A stretch of 64,000 bases of DNA from JAEZBP01 sp963832725 (GTDB taxonomy: Bacteria > Myxococcota_A > Polyangia > Polyangiales > Sandaracinaceae), in contig CAWHVG010000001.1 of NCBI GenBank assembly GCA_963832725.1, positions 1 to 64,000 on the forward strand. The letters run 5' to 3'. The first letter of the stretch is position 1, and every line of letters begins with the position of its first letter. The notes beneath the pieces are model-generated. The model did no database searches, had not been told where the DNA came from, and saw nothing but the letters and a program-made list of their open reading frames with translations. The position numbers were made by a program, and so were the translations under genes. Shown here in pieces: positions 43,250 to 51,690 of the stretch.

Positions 43250-45418
43250 GTGGATCTCCGGACCCAGACCTCGCTCCTGGCCGCCGTGCTCAGCTTCGCC
43301 ATCGCGGGCACGGTGCTCCTGCGCGCCCGCAAGCGCCGCGTGCACTGGTTCTTCGGCCTCTTCGGCGCGGCGGTCGGCACCTGGTACCTTTCCACGTTCC
43401 TGGCGCGCTTTCTCGGGCGTCCCCTCTTCTGGGATCGGCTGAACCTCGTCTGCGCCGTCCTGCTCCCGCTGGCAGCGGTGCAGTTCTTCCGCACCTTCCT
43501 CCAGCCGGAGTCCAAACGCGCCACCCAGCTCCAGCGGAGCGCGCTGCTCCTCGCGCTGGTGATGATCGCCGCGGTCTTCACGCCGCTCTACCACCAGCCC
43601 ATCTTCGCCGCGCTGATCTTCACCTACGTCTTCGTGCTCCTGGCGGCGGCGCTGGTGATGCTCTTCCGGGCCGGGCGGAGCGCGCGCTCCCGCTTCGAGC
43701 GCGCCCGGCTGACCTACTTGGCGGTGGTCGGCGCGCTGGCGGCGGTGTTCACGCTGGCCGAGTACCTGCCCTACGCCGGGCTCGAGATCCCGCCGGTCGG
43801 CACCGTCCTCATCCTGGTCTTCCTCTACGTCCTCTCGCAGTCGATCCTGCGCTACCGGCTGATCGACCTCTACGAGCTCGCGGCGCGTCTGACGCTGCTG
43901 ACCGCGCTCTCCTTCTCGCTGGCCGGCATCCTCTGGGTGCTGGTCTTCCTCGACCCAGGCCACTTCTTCCTGCACTCGGTCGTCGCGGCGCTCGTCCTCT
44001 TCTTGATGTTCGATCCGGTGCGGGCGAAGCTCGAGCAGCAGATCTCGCTGCTCTTTCTGCGCGAGCGCTACGACCTCGAGCGCGTGGTCGCCGAGCTGAG
44101 GGCCAAGCTCGCCCACACGCTCACGATGGACGAGATGATCGAGCTCTTGATGACCGGTCTCGAGAGCTCGCGCCGCGTCACGGACGCCTCGCTCTACCTC
44201 GTCGACGAGCGCGGACGCGGTTACGACCTCGGCGGCCACACGGGCCGCAAGCCGGTCGACCGCGTGGAGCTGGCGCTGGCCCGACCGCTGCTGGATCGGC
44301 TCCGGCGCGACGAGGAGGTCGTGCTCGAGAACGTCGAGCGCGAGCTGGACGAGGCGCGGGAGCTGGGCGAGGACCTCGAGGCCGAGCTCGATACCGAGAT
44401 CGTCCAGACGCTGGAGGCGATGCACGCCTCGGTGTGCGTGCCGCTGCGCGGCACCGGCGAGGCCTACGGCTTCCTCTGCGTGCGCGACGACCGCCTGCGC
44501 GACGCCTTCAGCCCCGAGGAGGTGCAGCTCCTGCGCGGCCTGGCGGCGCAGGCGTCGATCGCCATCGAGAACTCGCGCCTCTACCAGCGGCTCAAGCAGC
44601 GCGACCGGCTCGCCGCGCTCGGTGAGATGGCGGCCGGCCTCGCGCACGAGATCCGCAACCCGCTCGGCGCGATCAAGGCGAGCGCGCAGTTCCTCTCCGA
44701 CCCGAGCGAGCCGGTCGCGACCGACTTCGGCAACACCGAGTTCCTCGACATCATCGTGGAGGAGGTCGACCGGCTGAACCGCGTCGTCTCGTCTTTCCTG
44801 GACTACGCGCGCCCCTCGACCGGCGACCCGGCGCCGACCAACGTGAACGCGGTGATCCACCGCACGCTGCAGCTCCTGGCCAAGGACCTCGACCGTGTGG
44901 AGGCGGAGCTGGAGCTCGTCGAGGAGCTGCCGCGGGTCCGCATCGACGCCGAGCGCCTCCGGCAGGTCTTGATCAACCTCTGTCAGAACGCGGCGCACGC
45001 CATGGAGGGTCGCGGCAAGCTGACCGTTCGCACGCGCGAGCAGACGCGGGACGACGTCGACGGAGAGCGTCGCTGGGTCGAGCTCTGGGTGAGCGACACC
45101 GGGCCCGGCATCCCCCAGAAGGTGCTGGCGAACCTCTTCGTGCCTTTCGTGACCACCAAGAACCGCGGCACGGGGCTCGGGCTCGCCATCTCCCAGCGCA
45201 TCGTGAACGCGGCCGGCGGGCACATCGAGGTGCGCAGCCACCGGAACGTCGGCACGACCTTCGTCGTGCGCTTGCCGGCCGTCGACGAGCCGGGCGAGCC
45301 CACGGCGAAGATCGCGCTGGGCGACGGCGCATCGGTCGCATCGACGAAGGCGACGAACGACGAGGCCGCGGAGGCAACCGCCGCCGAGCTGCCCGCCAGC
45401 CTCGCCACCAGCCGCTGA
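43250..45418 (+). CDS. 7TM-GAF sensor histidine kinase
   Basis: A 722-residue membrane kinase from GTG 43250. Residues 1-255 hold about seven to eight hydrophobic helices (LLAAVLSFAIAGTVLL, FAALIFTYVFVLLAAALVML, TVLILVFLYVLSQSILRYRL). Residues about 290-440 form a GAF domain (SLYLVDERGRGYDLGG, SVCVPLRGTGEAYGFLCVRD). The phospho-acceptor is His466 in EMAAGLAHEIRNPLGAIKAS. ATP-binding boxes follow: INLCQNAAHAM, VSDTGPGIPQ and GTGLGLAISQRIV. The layout resembles PrsK-type kinases. It senses at the inner membrane and by GAF in the cytoplasm and probably phosphorylates an activator; no cognate regulator gene adjoins it. The C-terminal 40 residues are low complexity. Confidence 0.93.
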   Translation: MDLRTQTSLLAAVLSFAIAGTVLLRARKRRVHWFFGLFGAAVGTWYLSTFLARFLGRPLFWDRLNLVCAVLLPLAAVQFFRTFLQPESKRATQLQRSALLLALVMIAAVFTPLYHQPIFAALIFTYVFVLLAAALVMLFRAGRSARSRFERARLTYLAVVGALAAVFTLAEYLPYAGLEIPPVGTVLILVFLYVLSQSILRYRLIDLYELAARLTLLTALSFSLAGILWVLVFLDPGHFFLHSVVAALVLFLMFDPVRAKLEQQISLLFLRERYDLERVVAELRAKLAHTLTMDEMIELLMTGLESSRRVTDASLYLVDERGRGYDLGGHTGRKPVDRVELALARPLLDRLRRDEEVVLENVERELDEARELGEDLEAELDTEIVQTLEAMHASVCVPLRGTGEAYGFLCVRDDRLRDAFSPEEVQLLRGLAAQASIAIENSRLYQRLKQRDRLAALGEMAAGLAHEIRNPLGAIKASAQFLSDPSEPVATDFGNTEFLDIIVEEVDRLNRVVSSFLDYARPSTGDPAPTNVNAVIHRTLQLLAKDLDRVEAELELVEELPRVRIDAERLRQVLINLCQNAAHAMEGRGKLTVRTREQTRDDVDGERRWVELWVSDTGPGIPQKVLANLFVPFVTTKNRGTGLGLAISQRIVNAAGGHIEVRSHRNVGTTFVVRLPAVDEPGEPTAKIALGDGASVASTKATNDEAAEATAAELPASLATSR

Positions 45419-45472
45419 CCGTCGGAGGCAGCGAGGCTCTGCAGCGGCACCATGCGCTGAACCGGGGACGGT

Positions 45473-45640
45473 CCGCGGTGGCGAGCCGTTCGAGACCCGA
45501 GACGCCGAGGGCATCACCCGCGCCGTGCGCGAGCCTCGCCCCGCGGTGGCGCGCCGTTCGAGACCCGAGACGCCGAGGTCATCACCCGCGCCGTGCGCGA
45601 GGCTCGATCCGCGGCGGCGAGCCGACCGCGAGCCGGGGAC
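45473..45640. repeat. 68-bp tandem repeat, two and a half copies
   Basis: Units start at ccgcggtggc 45473, 45541 and (partial, ccgcggcggc) 45609, exactly 68 bp apart. Each carries cgttcgagacccgagacgcc and catcacccgcgccgtgcgcg; the third diverges after about 30 bp. It lies between the kinase stop and the next minus-strand gene, and 45419-45697 shows no coding potential besides. Confidence 0.85.
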
Positions 45641-45697
45641 GCCGACCGGCTCGACTCGCGACCCGGATGCGGAGCGAACACCTCGGTCCCCGGACGC

Positions 45698-46819
45698 TCA
45701 CAGCCGGTCGAGATCGGGGACGCCGAGCGGATCCACCGGCGCCGTCCGCGCAGCGGGGGACGACCCACGCGACGAAGACGTCGGCGCCGAGCTGCCCACC
45801 GGCCTCGCCACCAGCCGGTAGAGGCGAACGTCGGACTTCTCGAGCGCGTCGGCCGGCATCCCAGCGTCCTCGAGCAGCTCGGCGTAGGCGCGCATCGCCG
45901 AGCCACCGCCCCGCTCGCGGGTCGCTTCGGGGAGCAGATAGTGCCAGCTGCCGCGGTCGCGCCCGCGATCCTCGAGCGCGACGCCATGCTCGGGCGTGAT
46001 CACGCGCTCCAGGAACGCCGGCGAGCGATCACCGAGCGTCCCGTCGTCCTCGAGCAGGTAGACCTCCACCTTCAGCGAATGGAGGCGCCGGTCGATCGGT
46101 CCGCCCATCACCGCTTCGCGCTCCATCCAGCGGTCGCGGGCCACAGTAGCGGCCGTGATGAGCGCGCGGGCGATCGATCCTCCGCGCGCCGAGCGCCAGA
46201 GCCTCGCCTCGCGGCCTTGCCGCAGCATCACCAGCACCTCGACGTTGCGCGAGCGCCGGAGGGGCTCGGGAAAGGCGCCTGTCCGCGGCGGCACCGACCC
46301 GCCCAGGATCTGGCGGGCCGCACGGGCCAGGATCATTCCCTGCCGGCGGTCCAAGCGCAGCCCGCGGCGCCTCAGATAGAGGCTGGCCACCGGCGTGAGG
46401 TACGCGCCTTGGAGGACGGCGAAGTGGTCGTAGGCCCGCAGCCGCTCGGCGATCGTGCCCGGCTCCTCGGGCGGTTCCTCGCGGTCATCGACGACGATTC
46501 CCGCGATCCGCGCGGCGTGCAGCACCTCGTCCAGACGGTCCTCGTCCGAGCCCGCCAGCGCCGCATCGAGCCCCTCCACGTCGCGGGCCGCGATCAGCTG
46601 GGCGCCCTCTGCCTGCAAGCGCAGCAAGTCGTCGTCGCCGACCACCGCCAGGCGGCCTCGATCCCGGAGCTCGCGGGCCAGATCGGTCGTGCCGGTCGGC
46701 GCGGGCGCGTACGCGAGCGTCACGATCGCCACGCCGACACCGACCGCGAGAGACAGGGCGATCAGCACGGCCAGGACCCGGAGCAGGCCCGACGATCGGG
46801 TAGGGTTCTCGTCTCGCAC
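45698..46819 (-). CDS. Membrane-anchored protein of unknown function
   Basis: A 373-residue protein from ATG 46819 with one N-terminal membrane helix (LRVLAVLIALSLAVGVGVAI), then a mainly helical domain and a region with FAVLQGAYLTPVASLYLRRR, LRLDRRQGMILARAARQILG, RSRNVEVLVMLRQGREARLW and HSLKVEVYLLEDDGTLGDRS. The pattern of strand, basic loop and helix loosely recalls AMMECR1-like proteins, but the match is too weak to name. The C-terminal 35 residues are Ser/Pro-rich. It has no lipobox. It is convergent with the 7TM kinase and divergent from the radical SAM gene. Confidence 0.65.
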   Translation of the reverse strand: MRDENPTRSSGLLRVLAVLIALSLAVGVGVAIVTLAYAPAPTGTTDLARELRDRGRLAVVGDDDLLRLQAEGAQLIAARDVEGLDAALAGSDEDRLDEVLHAARIAGIVVDDREEPPEEPGTIAERLRAYDHFAVLQGAYLTPVASLYLRRRGLRLDRRQGMILARAARQILGGSVPPRTGAFPEPLRRSRNVEVLVMLRQGREARLWRSARGGSIARALITAATVARDRWMEREAVMGGPIDRRLHSLKVEVYLLEDDGTLGDRSPAFLERVITPEHGVALEDRGRDRGSWHYLLPEATRERGGGSAMRAYAELLEDAGMPADALEKSDVRLYRLVARPVGSSAPTSSSRGSSPAARTAPVDPLGVPDLDRL

Positions 46820-47107
46820 AGCGCGTCAGGGGCGGCCGGGCGTGTAGCTCGAAACCCCCGGCGATGCTAGAGCGCTGGCCAGGAACCTGAACCGAGCATG
46901 TCGCAGCGCCGTGGCTCTGAGGCGTGGTTCGACGCGACGAGGCGATGCGAGCATCGTCGAGAAGCGGCGGGTCGCGCGGCGGGCCCACGCCGCCCGACAG
47001 GCGACGGGAGGGGTCCTGGTCAGCGCGCTGGACGCACGTCGGTTCGGAGGACCGAGGCGCCGAGCGGAATGCGCGCTTCAGCGTCCGTCGTTCTCCCCCC
47101 TCGATCG

Positions 47108-48409
47108 ATGCGTGTCGCGCTCGTCAGCGTCTACTCCCACCCCGGCTGCACGCTGAAGGACGTCGCCGGCGGCTACGGCACGGTCTTCGAAGTGGGCCGA
47201 TCGTGGCGAGCGCGCCTGCTCGAGCGCGCCAAAGCAGGGCTGGCCGATCTGCCCCCTCTGACGCTCGGCTATCTGGCGGCGCAGCTCCGCGCGGGCGGCC
47301 ACGAGGTGAGCGTCCACGCCCTTCGCCCGGCCGATCCGCTTCCCCGCGCCGACGCGGCCATCGTGCTGAGCTCGATCACCGACGCCAGCGCCGAGCGCGT
47401 GATCGCCGAGCGGCTCCGCGCCCGCGGCGTGCGGACCGTCGTGGTCGGCGCGTTCGCGACCGCCCGCCCCGACTTCTACGAGGGCGCGGCGGACGCGGTG
47501 ATCACGGGCGAGCCCGAGGCGCTCGGCGCGGACCTGCTCGACGCCCGCGGCGTGACGCCGGCCGGCCAGGTGGACGAGCTCGACGACCTACCCTTTCCCG
47601 ACTGGTCTCGGTTCCCCGTCTCCCGCTACCGCTACGCGTTCCTGACCCGGCGCGGGCCCACGCTGCCGGTCGGCTCGGCCCGCGGATGCGCATACGGCTG
47701 CGGCTACTGCCCGTGGCGGGTCACCGCGCGCTTCCGCCAGCGCGACCCGAGCCGCGTCGGCGACGAGATCGGCGCGCTCCGCGCTCGCTACGGGGTGCGC
47801 GCCGTGGCCTTCCGCGACCCGCTCTTCAACCTGGACCGCGATCGGGTGCGCGCGCTCGCGGACGCCATCCGGCCCCACGGCGTCCGCTTCAGCGCAGAGA
47901 TGCGCGCCGACCGCCTCGACGACGATCTCCTCGTCGAGCTCCGCGACGCGGGTCTGCGCAGCCTGGAGATCGGTGTCGAGAGCGTCGACCGCGGCATGCT
48001 CGCCCGCGAGAAGCGCAAGCCGCCGACCGCTGCACGCATCGAGCACGTGGTGCGAACGGCGCAGCGGCTCGGCATCCGGGTCATCTGCAACTACCTGCTC
48101 GGCCTCCCCGGCGACGACGCCGAGACCATCCGCGCCACCGTGCGCTGGGCCAAGCGGCTCGACTCCTTCGCCGTGCAGTTCACGGTGGCCACGCCCTACC
48201 CCGGCACCACGCTCGAGCCCGAGGTCGAAGACCGGCGCCTCCCCCTCGCGCCCGACGCCATGACCGGCTTCCGGCCGACCTTTCGCCACCCGAAGCTCGC
48301 GCCGGACGAGCTCGAGGCGCTGCGCGAGTGGGCCTACCTCAGCTACCACTTCCGCCCGCGCTACGTGTGGCGTTTCGCCCGGCACGCAGGCCGCGCCTTG
48401 CTCGACTGA
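47108..48409 (+). CDS. B12-binding-domain radical SAM protein
   Basis: A 433-residue enzyme from ATG 47108. Residues about 1-150 are a B12-binding-like Rossmann domain (RVALVSVYSHPGC, PPLTLGYLAAQLRAGGHEVS, RTVVVGAFATARPDFYEGAA). The radical SAM domain follows, with the 4Fe-4S cluster motif CAYGCGYCPW, then VRAVAFRDPLFNLDRDRVRA, SLEIGVESVDRGMLAREKRK and ICNYLLGLPGDDAETI. This class includes methyltransferases and ring-forming enzymes in hopanoid, carotenoid and natural-product pathways; the substrate cannot be inferred and no partner gene adjoins it. The C-terminal 60 residues are an aromatic and Arg-rich helix pair. Confidence 0.9.
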   Translation: MRVALVSVYSHPGCTLKDVAGGYGTVFEVGRSWRARLLERAKAGLADLPPLTLGYLAAQLRAGGHEVSVHALRPADPLPRADAAIVLSSITDASAERVIAERLRARGVRTVVVGAFATARPDFYEGAADAVITGEPEALGADLLDARGVTPAGQVDELDDLPFPDWSRFPVSRYRYAFLTRRGPTLPVGSARGCAYGCGYCPWRVTARFRQRDPSRVGDEIGALRARYGVRAVAFRDPLFNLDRDRVRALADAIRPHGVRFSAEMRADRLDDDLLVELRDAGLRSLEIGVESVDRGMLAREKRKPPTAARIEHVVRTAQRLGIRVICNYLLGLPGDDAETIRATVRWAKRLDSFAVQFTVATPYPGTTLEPEVEDRRLPLAPDAMTGFRPTFRHPKLAPDELEALREWAYLSYHFRPRYVWRFARHAGRALLD

Positions 48410-48582
48410 GCGCCGACGAGCCGCGACGGCGAGCGGCGCCGGCGAAGGCTTCCCACGGCGCACCGAACCCGGTGACGAAGCGCACTCGTGACGCAGTGCG
48501 TCTAGCCGTTTGCCCTTTCTCCCCCGAAAACGCGCGCTAGGCTGGCGGCCAATCGGCTACCCGAGAACGAGGAGAGAGCATC

Positions 48583-49695
48583 GTGATCATCGGCGTTCCC
48601 ACCGAGATCAAGACGCGTGAGTACCGCGTCGGGATCAACCCAGGCGGCGTGCTGGCGCTCACCCGCGCGGGCCACCAGGTCCACATCCAGAAGGGCGCGG
48701 GCGAGGGCTCCGGCATCCCCGACGCCGAGTTCGAGGACGCCGGCGCGACCATCGTGCCCACCGCGGCGGACGCCTGGTCGGCCGAGATGGTCATGAAGGT
48801 CAAGGAGCCGCTCGAGTCGGAGTACGGCTACTTCCGCGAAGGCCAGATCCTCTACACCTACCTGCACCTCGCGCCGCTGCCCGGGCTGACCAAGGCGCTG
48901 ATGGAGACGAAGGTCCGCGCCATCGCCTACGAGACGGTGGAGACGGCCGACGGCTCGCTCCCGCTGCTCCGGCCGATGAGCGAGGTGGCCGGTCGCATGG
49001 CAACCCAGGTCGGCGCGACCTCCCTCGAGAAGGAGCGCGGCGGCAAGGGCATCCTGCTCGGCGGCGTCCCCGGCACCCGCCGCGGCCACGTCTGCATCCT
49101 CGGCGGCGGCATCGTCGGCTCGCACGCGGCGCGCATCGCGGTCGGTCTCGGCGCCCAGGTGACGGTGCTCGAGGTCGACCACGACCGGATGGCGTACCTG
49201 GAGGACATCTTCCAGGGCCAGATCGAGACGCTCTACTCGAACCCGAAGAACGTCCAGGAGGCCGTGACGGACGCGGACCTCGTCATCGGCGCCGTGCTCG
49301 TGACCGGCAAGAAGGCGCCGAAGCTGGTGACCGAGGAGCTCATCAAGGAGATGAAGCCCGGCTCGGTGGTGGTGGACGTCGCCGTCGATCAGGGCGGCTG
49401 CATCGACACCTGCCGGCCGACCACCCACGACGAGCCGACCTTCGTCCTCCACGACGTGGTCCACTACTGCGTGCCGAACATGCCCGGGGCCGTCGCGCAG
49501 ACGAGCACCTTCGCGCTGACGAACGTGACCGCGCGCTACGCCGAGATCATCGCGACCGAGGGCGTCGAGGCCGCCGTCCGCGAGCACCTCCCGCTCGCCC
49601 GCGGCGTCAACTGCTGGGACGGCCACTGCACGTACGAGGGCGTCGCCGAAGGCGTCGGCGTCGAGTACACGCCGCTCGCCAAGCTGCTCGGCTGA
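48583..49695 (+). CDS. ald: Alanine dehydrogenase
   Basis: A 370-residue NAD-dependent enzyme that interconverts L-alanine and pyruvate plus ammonia. It starts MIIGVPTEIKTREYRVGINP as usual, with the active-site Lys in MVMKVKEPLES and His in YTYLHLAPLPG. The NAD fold is HVCILGGGIVGSHAARIAVG and the catalytic loop CVPNMPGAVAQTSTFALTN. GTG 48583 is preceded by gaggagagag at a good distance, which settles the start. A stem-loop terminator follows the gene. It stands alone, so a role in alanine catabolism or in supplying alanine for the wall is equally possible. Confidence 0.97.
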   Translation: MIIGVPTEIKTREYRVGINPGGVLALTRAGHQVHIQKGAGEGSGIPDAEFEDAGATIVPTAADAWSAEMVMKVKEPLESEYGYFREGQILYTYLHLAPLPGLTKALMETKVRAIAYETVETADGSLPLLRPMSEVAGRMATQVGATSLEKERGGKGILLGGVPGTRRGHVCILGGGIVGSHAARIAVGLGAQVTVLEVDHDRMAYLEDIFQGQIETLYSNPKNVQEAVTDADLVIGAVLVTGKKAPKLVTEELIKEMKPGSVVVDVAVDQGGCIDTCRPTTHDEPTFVLHDVVHYCVPNMPGAVAQTSTFALTNVTARYAEIIATEGVEAAVREHLPLARGVNCWDGHCTYEGVAEGVGVEYTPLAKLLG

Positions 49696-49714
49696 ACGCG
49701 GCACACACCGTGGA

Positions 49715-49748
49715 AACGGGCCGCCCGGGGCTTCCCTGGCGGCCCGTT
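49715..49748 (+). terminator. Stem-loop downstream of ald
   Basis: AACGGGCCGCC (49715-49725) and GGCGGCCCGTT (49738-49748) form a perfect 11-bp stem with a 12-base loop, 20 bp after the ald stop. It is followed by gctgttc, not a T-run. Rho-independent function is probable but weak by sequence. Confidence 0.65.
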
Positions 49749-49749
49749 G

Positions 49750-49958
49750 CTGTTCGGGCCCTGCTCTCGCGTCTGCCTCGATGGCGCCTCTTGTCCATCG
49801 GCTTCGACCAGCTCGTCGTGGACCGCATCCACGCCGTGGTCGACCCGCGCAACCCGCGCTCGATGGCGGTGGCCGAGCGCATCGGGATGAAGCACGTCGG
49901 CAGGACCGACCGCTACTACGGTCTGCCCCTCGAGCACTTCGTCGTGCTCAGGGCGTGA
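49750..49958 (+). pseudogene. C-terminal remnant of a GNAT acetyltransferase
   Basis: An open frame ends with LVVDRIHAVVDPRNPRSMAV followed by AERIGMKHVGRTDRYYGL and EHFVVLRA, which is the last third of a RimJ/RimL-type N-acetyltransferase (the acetyl-CoA-binding and C-terminal region). The N-terminal part with the pyrophosphate loop is missing; upstream sequence is the ald terminator and unrelated coding. No credible ribosome site precedes it, so I take it as a fragment left by deletion or rearrangement. Its end overlaps the stop of the converging minus-strand gene by 11 bp. Confidence 0.7.
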
Positions 49959-51018
49959 GCGCGATGCCCACGTTCGCCGTCCACTGTCGCGGGAGCATCC
50001 CCGGCAGCGAAGCGTCGGCGAGGCCGTCGTTCGGCTTGACGACGTCGAACATGAACGAGCCCAGGATCGAGAACCACTGGTAGCGGATCTGCGCGCCCAC
50101 CCCGAGCCGCCAGCGCATGCTGCGGAGCGAGGGGAAGACCCAGTTGTTGTTCAGGTCGCTCCCGTTGCCGCGGCAGTAAGGCGGATGACCGCTCATCGCG
50201 TTGGGCGTGCTCGGGTCCGGATTGCAGCCGGTGAAGGCGCTCGTCGCCGGCGTCAGATCCACCAGCTCGCTGTCCACGAAGGGGAAGGCGACCTGTCCCG
50301 TCACCCAGGGCGAGATCTCGACCGAGTTGCCGACCACGAAGGGCTCGGCGATGGTCAGGTCGATCGAGGGGATGGTGATGTTGAACTCACCGTCGCCCAT
50401 CAAGGTCTGCACCGCGCCGCGGACGGCCACGTCCGGGATCCAGCCCACGTCCTGACGGAAGCCCTCGAAGATGGCCCAGCGGACCTCGGCGCCCAGCGTC
50501 CAGTAGCTCGTGTTGTAGACGTAGCCGATGTTGGTGCCGAGCTCGAACCCGAAGGGCAAGCCCTTGCGGACCGTGAAGCGGCCCCAGCCGATGGCCGAGT
50601 CGACGAAGCGGCTCCGACTCGGGTCGCCGCCGCCGCCGTCACCCTCGACCGCGCGATGCCAAGCGCATCCAGCACTGTTCGGGTTGGCCGGGTCGCACTG
50701 GTTGTTGATGCCTGTGAACGACGTGTCGAACCCGACGTAGATGCCGCGCACGCCGCGCGTGGCCGCCGGCGAGAGCATCGGCGGGAGGAGCGCCCCCGCG
50801 AGCTGCGTCATCACCTGCGCGTACGCGGTGTTGTCGCCGCAGTACATGCGCGAGCCGGCGCCGGGAACACCGGACGAGCAGCTCGGGTTGGCGTCGCTCG
50901 CGGCGACGTGCAGGCGCGAGAGCGCGATGTCCATGTTCTGCGCAGCCGCGGGAGCGGCGACGCTCGACACGAGCACGACGAGGAAGCAAGCACGCAGGCG
51001 GGAGAACGCGAAGCGCAA
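49948..51018 (-). CDS. Probable outer-membrane beta-barrel protein
   Basis: A 356-residue secreted protein. TTG 51018 is the only start near the signal (RACFLVVLVSSVAAPAAAQN, cleaved after Ala-Ala-Gln); a TTG start lowers certainty of the first residue. The mature part has alternating strands (GIYVGFDTSFTGINNQCDPA, LPFGFELGTNIGYVYNTSYW, TLGAEVRWAIFEGF, SMRWRLGVGAQIRYQWFSIL, GSFMFDVVKP) typical of barrels. Cys pairs occur (NPSCSSG, RMYCGDN, NQCDPAN, AGCAWHR, TGCNPD, PYCRGN). It ends ANVGIALTP and not in an aromatic residue. No family was recognised and it has no partner gene; convergent with the acetyltransferase remnant. Confidence 0.7.
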   Translation of the reverse strand: MRFAFSRLRACFLVVLVSSVAAPAAAQNMDIALSRLHVAASDANPSCSSGVPGAGSRMYCGDNTAYAQVMTQLAGALLPPMLSPAATRGVRGIYVGFDTSFTGINNQCDPANPNSAGCAWHRAVEGDGGGGDPSRSRFVDSAIGWGRFTVRKGLPFGFELGTNIGYVYNTSYWTLGAEVRWAIFEGFRQDVGWIPDVAVRGAVQTLMGDGEFNITIPSIDLTIAEPFVVGNSVEISPWVTGQVAFPFVDSELVDLTPATSAFTGCNPDPSTPNAMSGHPPYCRGNGSDLNNNWVFPSLRSMRWRLGVGAQIRYQWFSILGSFMFDVVKPNDGLADASLPGMLPRQWTANVGIALTP

Positions 51019-51157
51019 GACCGTCTGTCTCCGAATGCGCCACGCTACCGTCCGGCGGGGTTTTCCGTCAAGGACGGTGGCGCGCGCTTCGTCGAGCGCT
51101 TCCGCAAGCGGCGGGGGGACGCTGGCCTGCCCGGCGACGTCACGTCATGGTCCGCCC

Positions 51158-51679
51158 GTGCCCCGCGGAGACAAGCTGCGCTTCCCGCCTCTGACACGCC
51201 CCTTTCGGGTGGTGCTGGTGGAGCCGGAGATCCCACCGAACACGGGCTCGGTGGCTCGGACCTGCGTCGGCACCGGCTCGCCGCTCCACCTGGTCGGGCA
51301 GCTCGGCTTCTCCCTCGACGAGCACCGCGTGCGCCGGGCCGGCCTCGACTACTGGCCGCTCCTCGATCTCCACCGCCACGACGATCTGGCCGGTTTCGAA
51401 GCGGCCCATCCGGACGCCCGCCTCCATCTCTTCAGCGCGAACGCCGAGCGGAGCTACTTGGAGGCCGCCTTCGCGCCCGGTGATGCGCTCGTCTTCGGCA
51501 AGGAGTCGGTCGGCCTGCCGCCGGCGCTGCTCGAGGCCCACCGCGAGCGCGTGTGGGGCATCCCCACGGCCGGCGGCGTCCGCTCGCTGAACCTCTCGAA
51601 CGCGGTCGCCGTCGTCCTCTACGAAGCGCTCCGCGCCGCCGGTGCCCTGGCCGACACGCGCCGCGAGCCGATGGTGTAA
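51158..51679 (+). CDS. trmL: SpoU-class tRNA 2'-O-methyltransferase, TrmL-like
   Basis: A 173-residue SPOUT methyltransferase. The three motifs are VLVEPEIPPNTGSVARTCVG (motif 1, with the catalytic Asn), VFGKESVGLPPALLE (motif 2) and GGVRSLNLSNAVAVVLYEAL (motif 3, the trefoil knot). Short length without an extra RNA-binding domain fits TrmL, which methylates position 34 of tRNA-Leu isoacceptors. GTG 51158 was chosen as the start; the fold begins about 15 residues later. It is followed within 12 bp by a potassium channel gene on the same strand and may be co-transcribed. Confidence 0.9.
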   Translation: MPRGDKLRFPPLTRPFRVVLVEPEIPPNTGSVARTCVGTGSPLHLVGQLGFSLDEHRVRRAGLDYWPLLDLHRHDDLAGFEAAHPDARLHLFSANAERSYLEAAFAPGDALVFGKESVGLPPALLEAHRERVWGIPTAGGVRSLNLSNAVAVVLYEALRAAGALADTRREPMV

Positions 51680-51690
51680 GGTCCGGCGCC

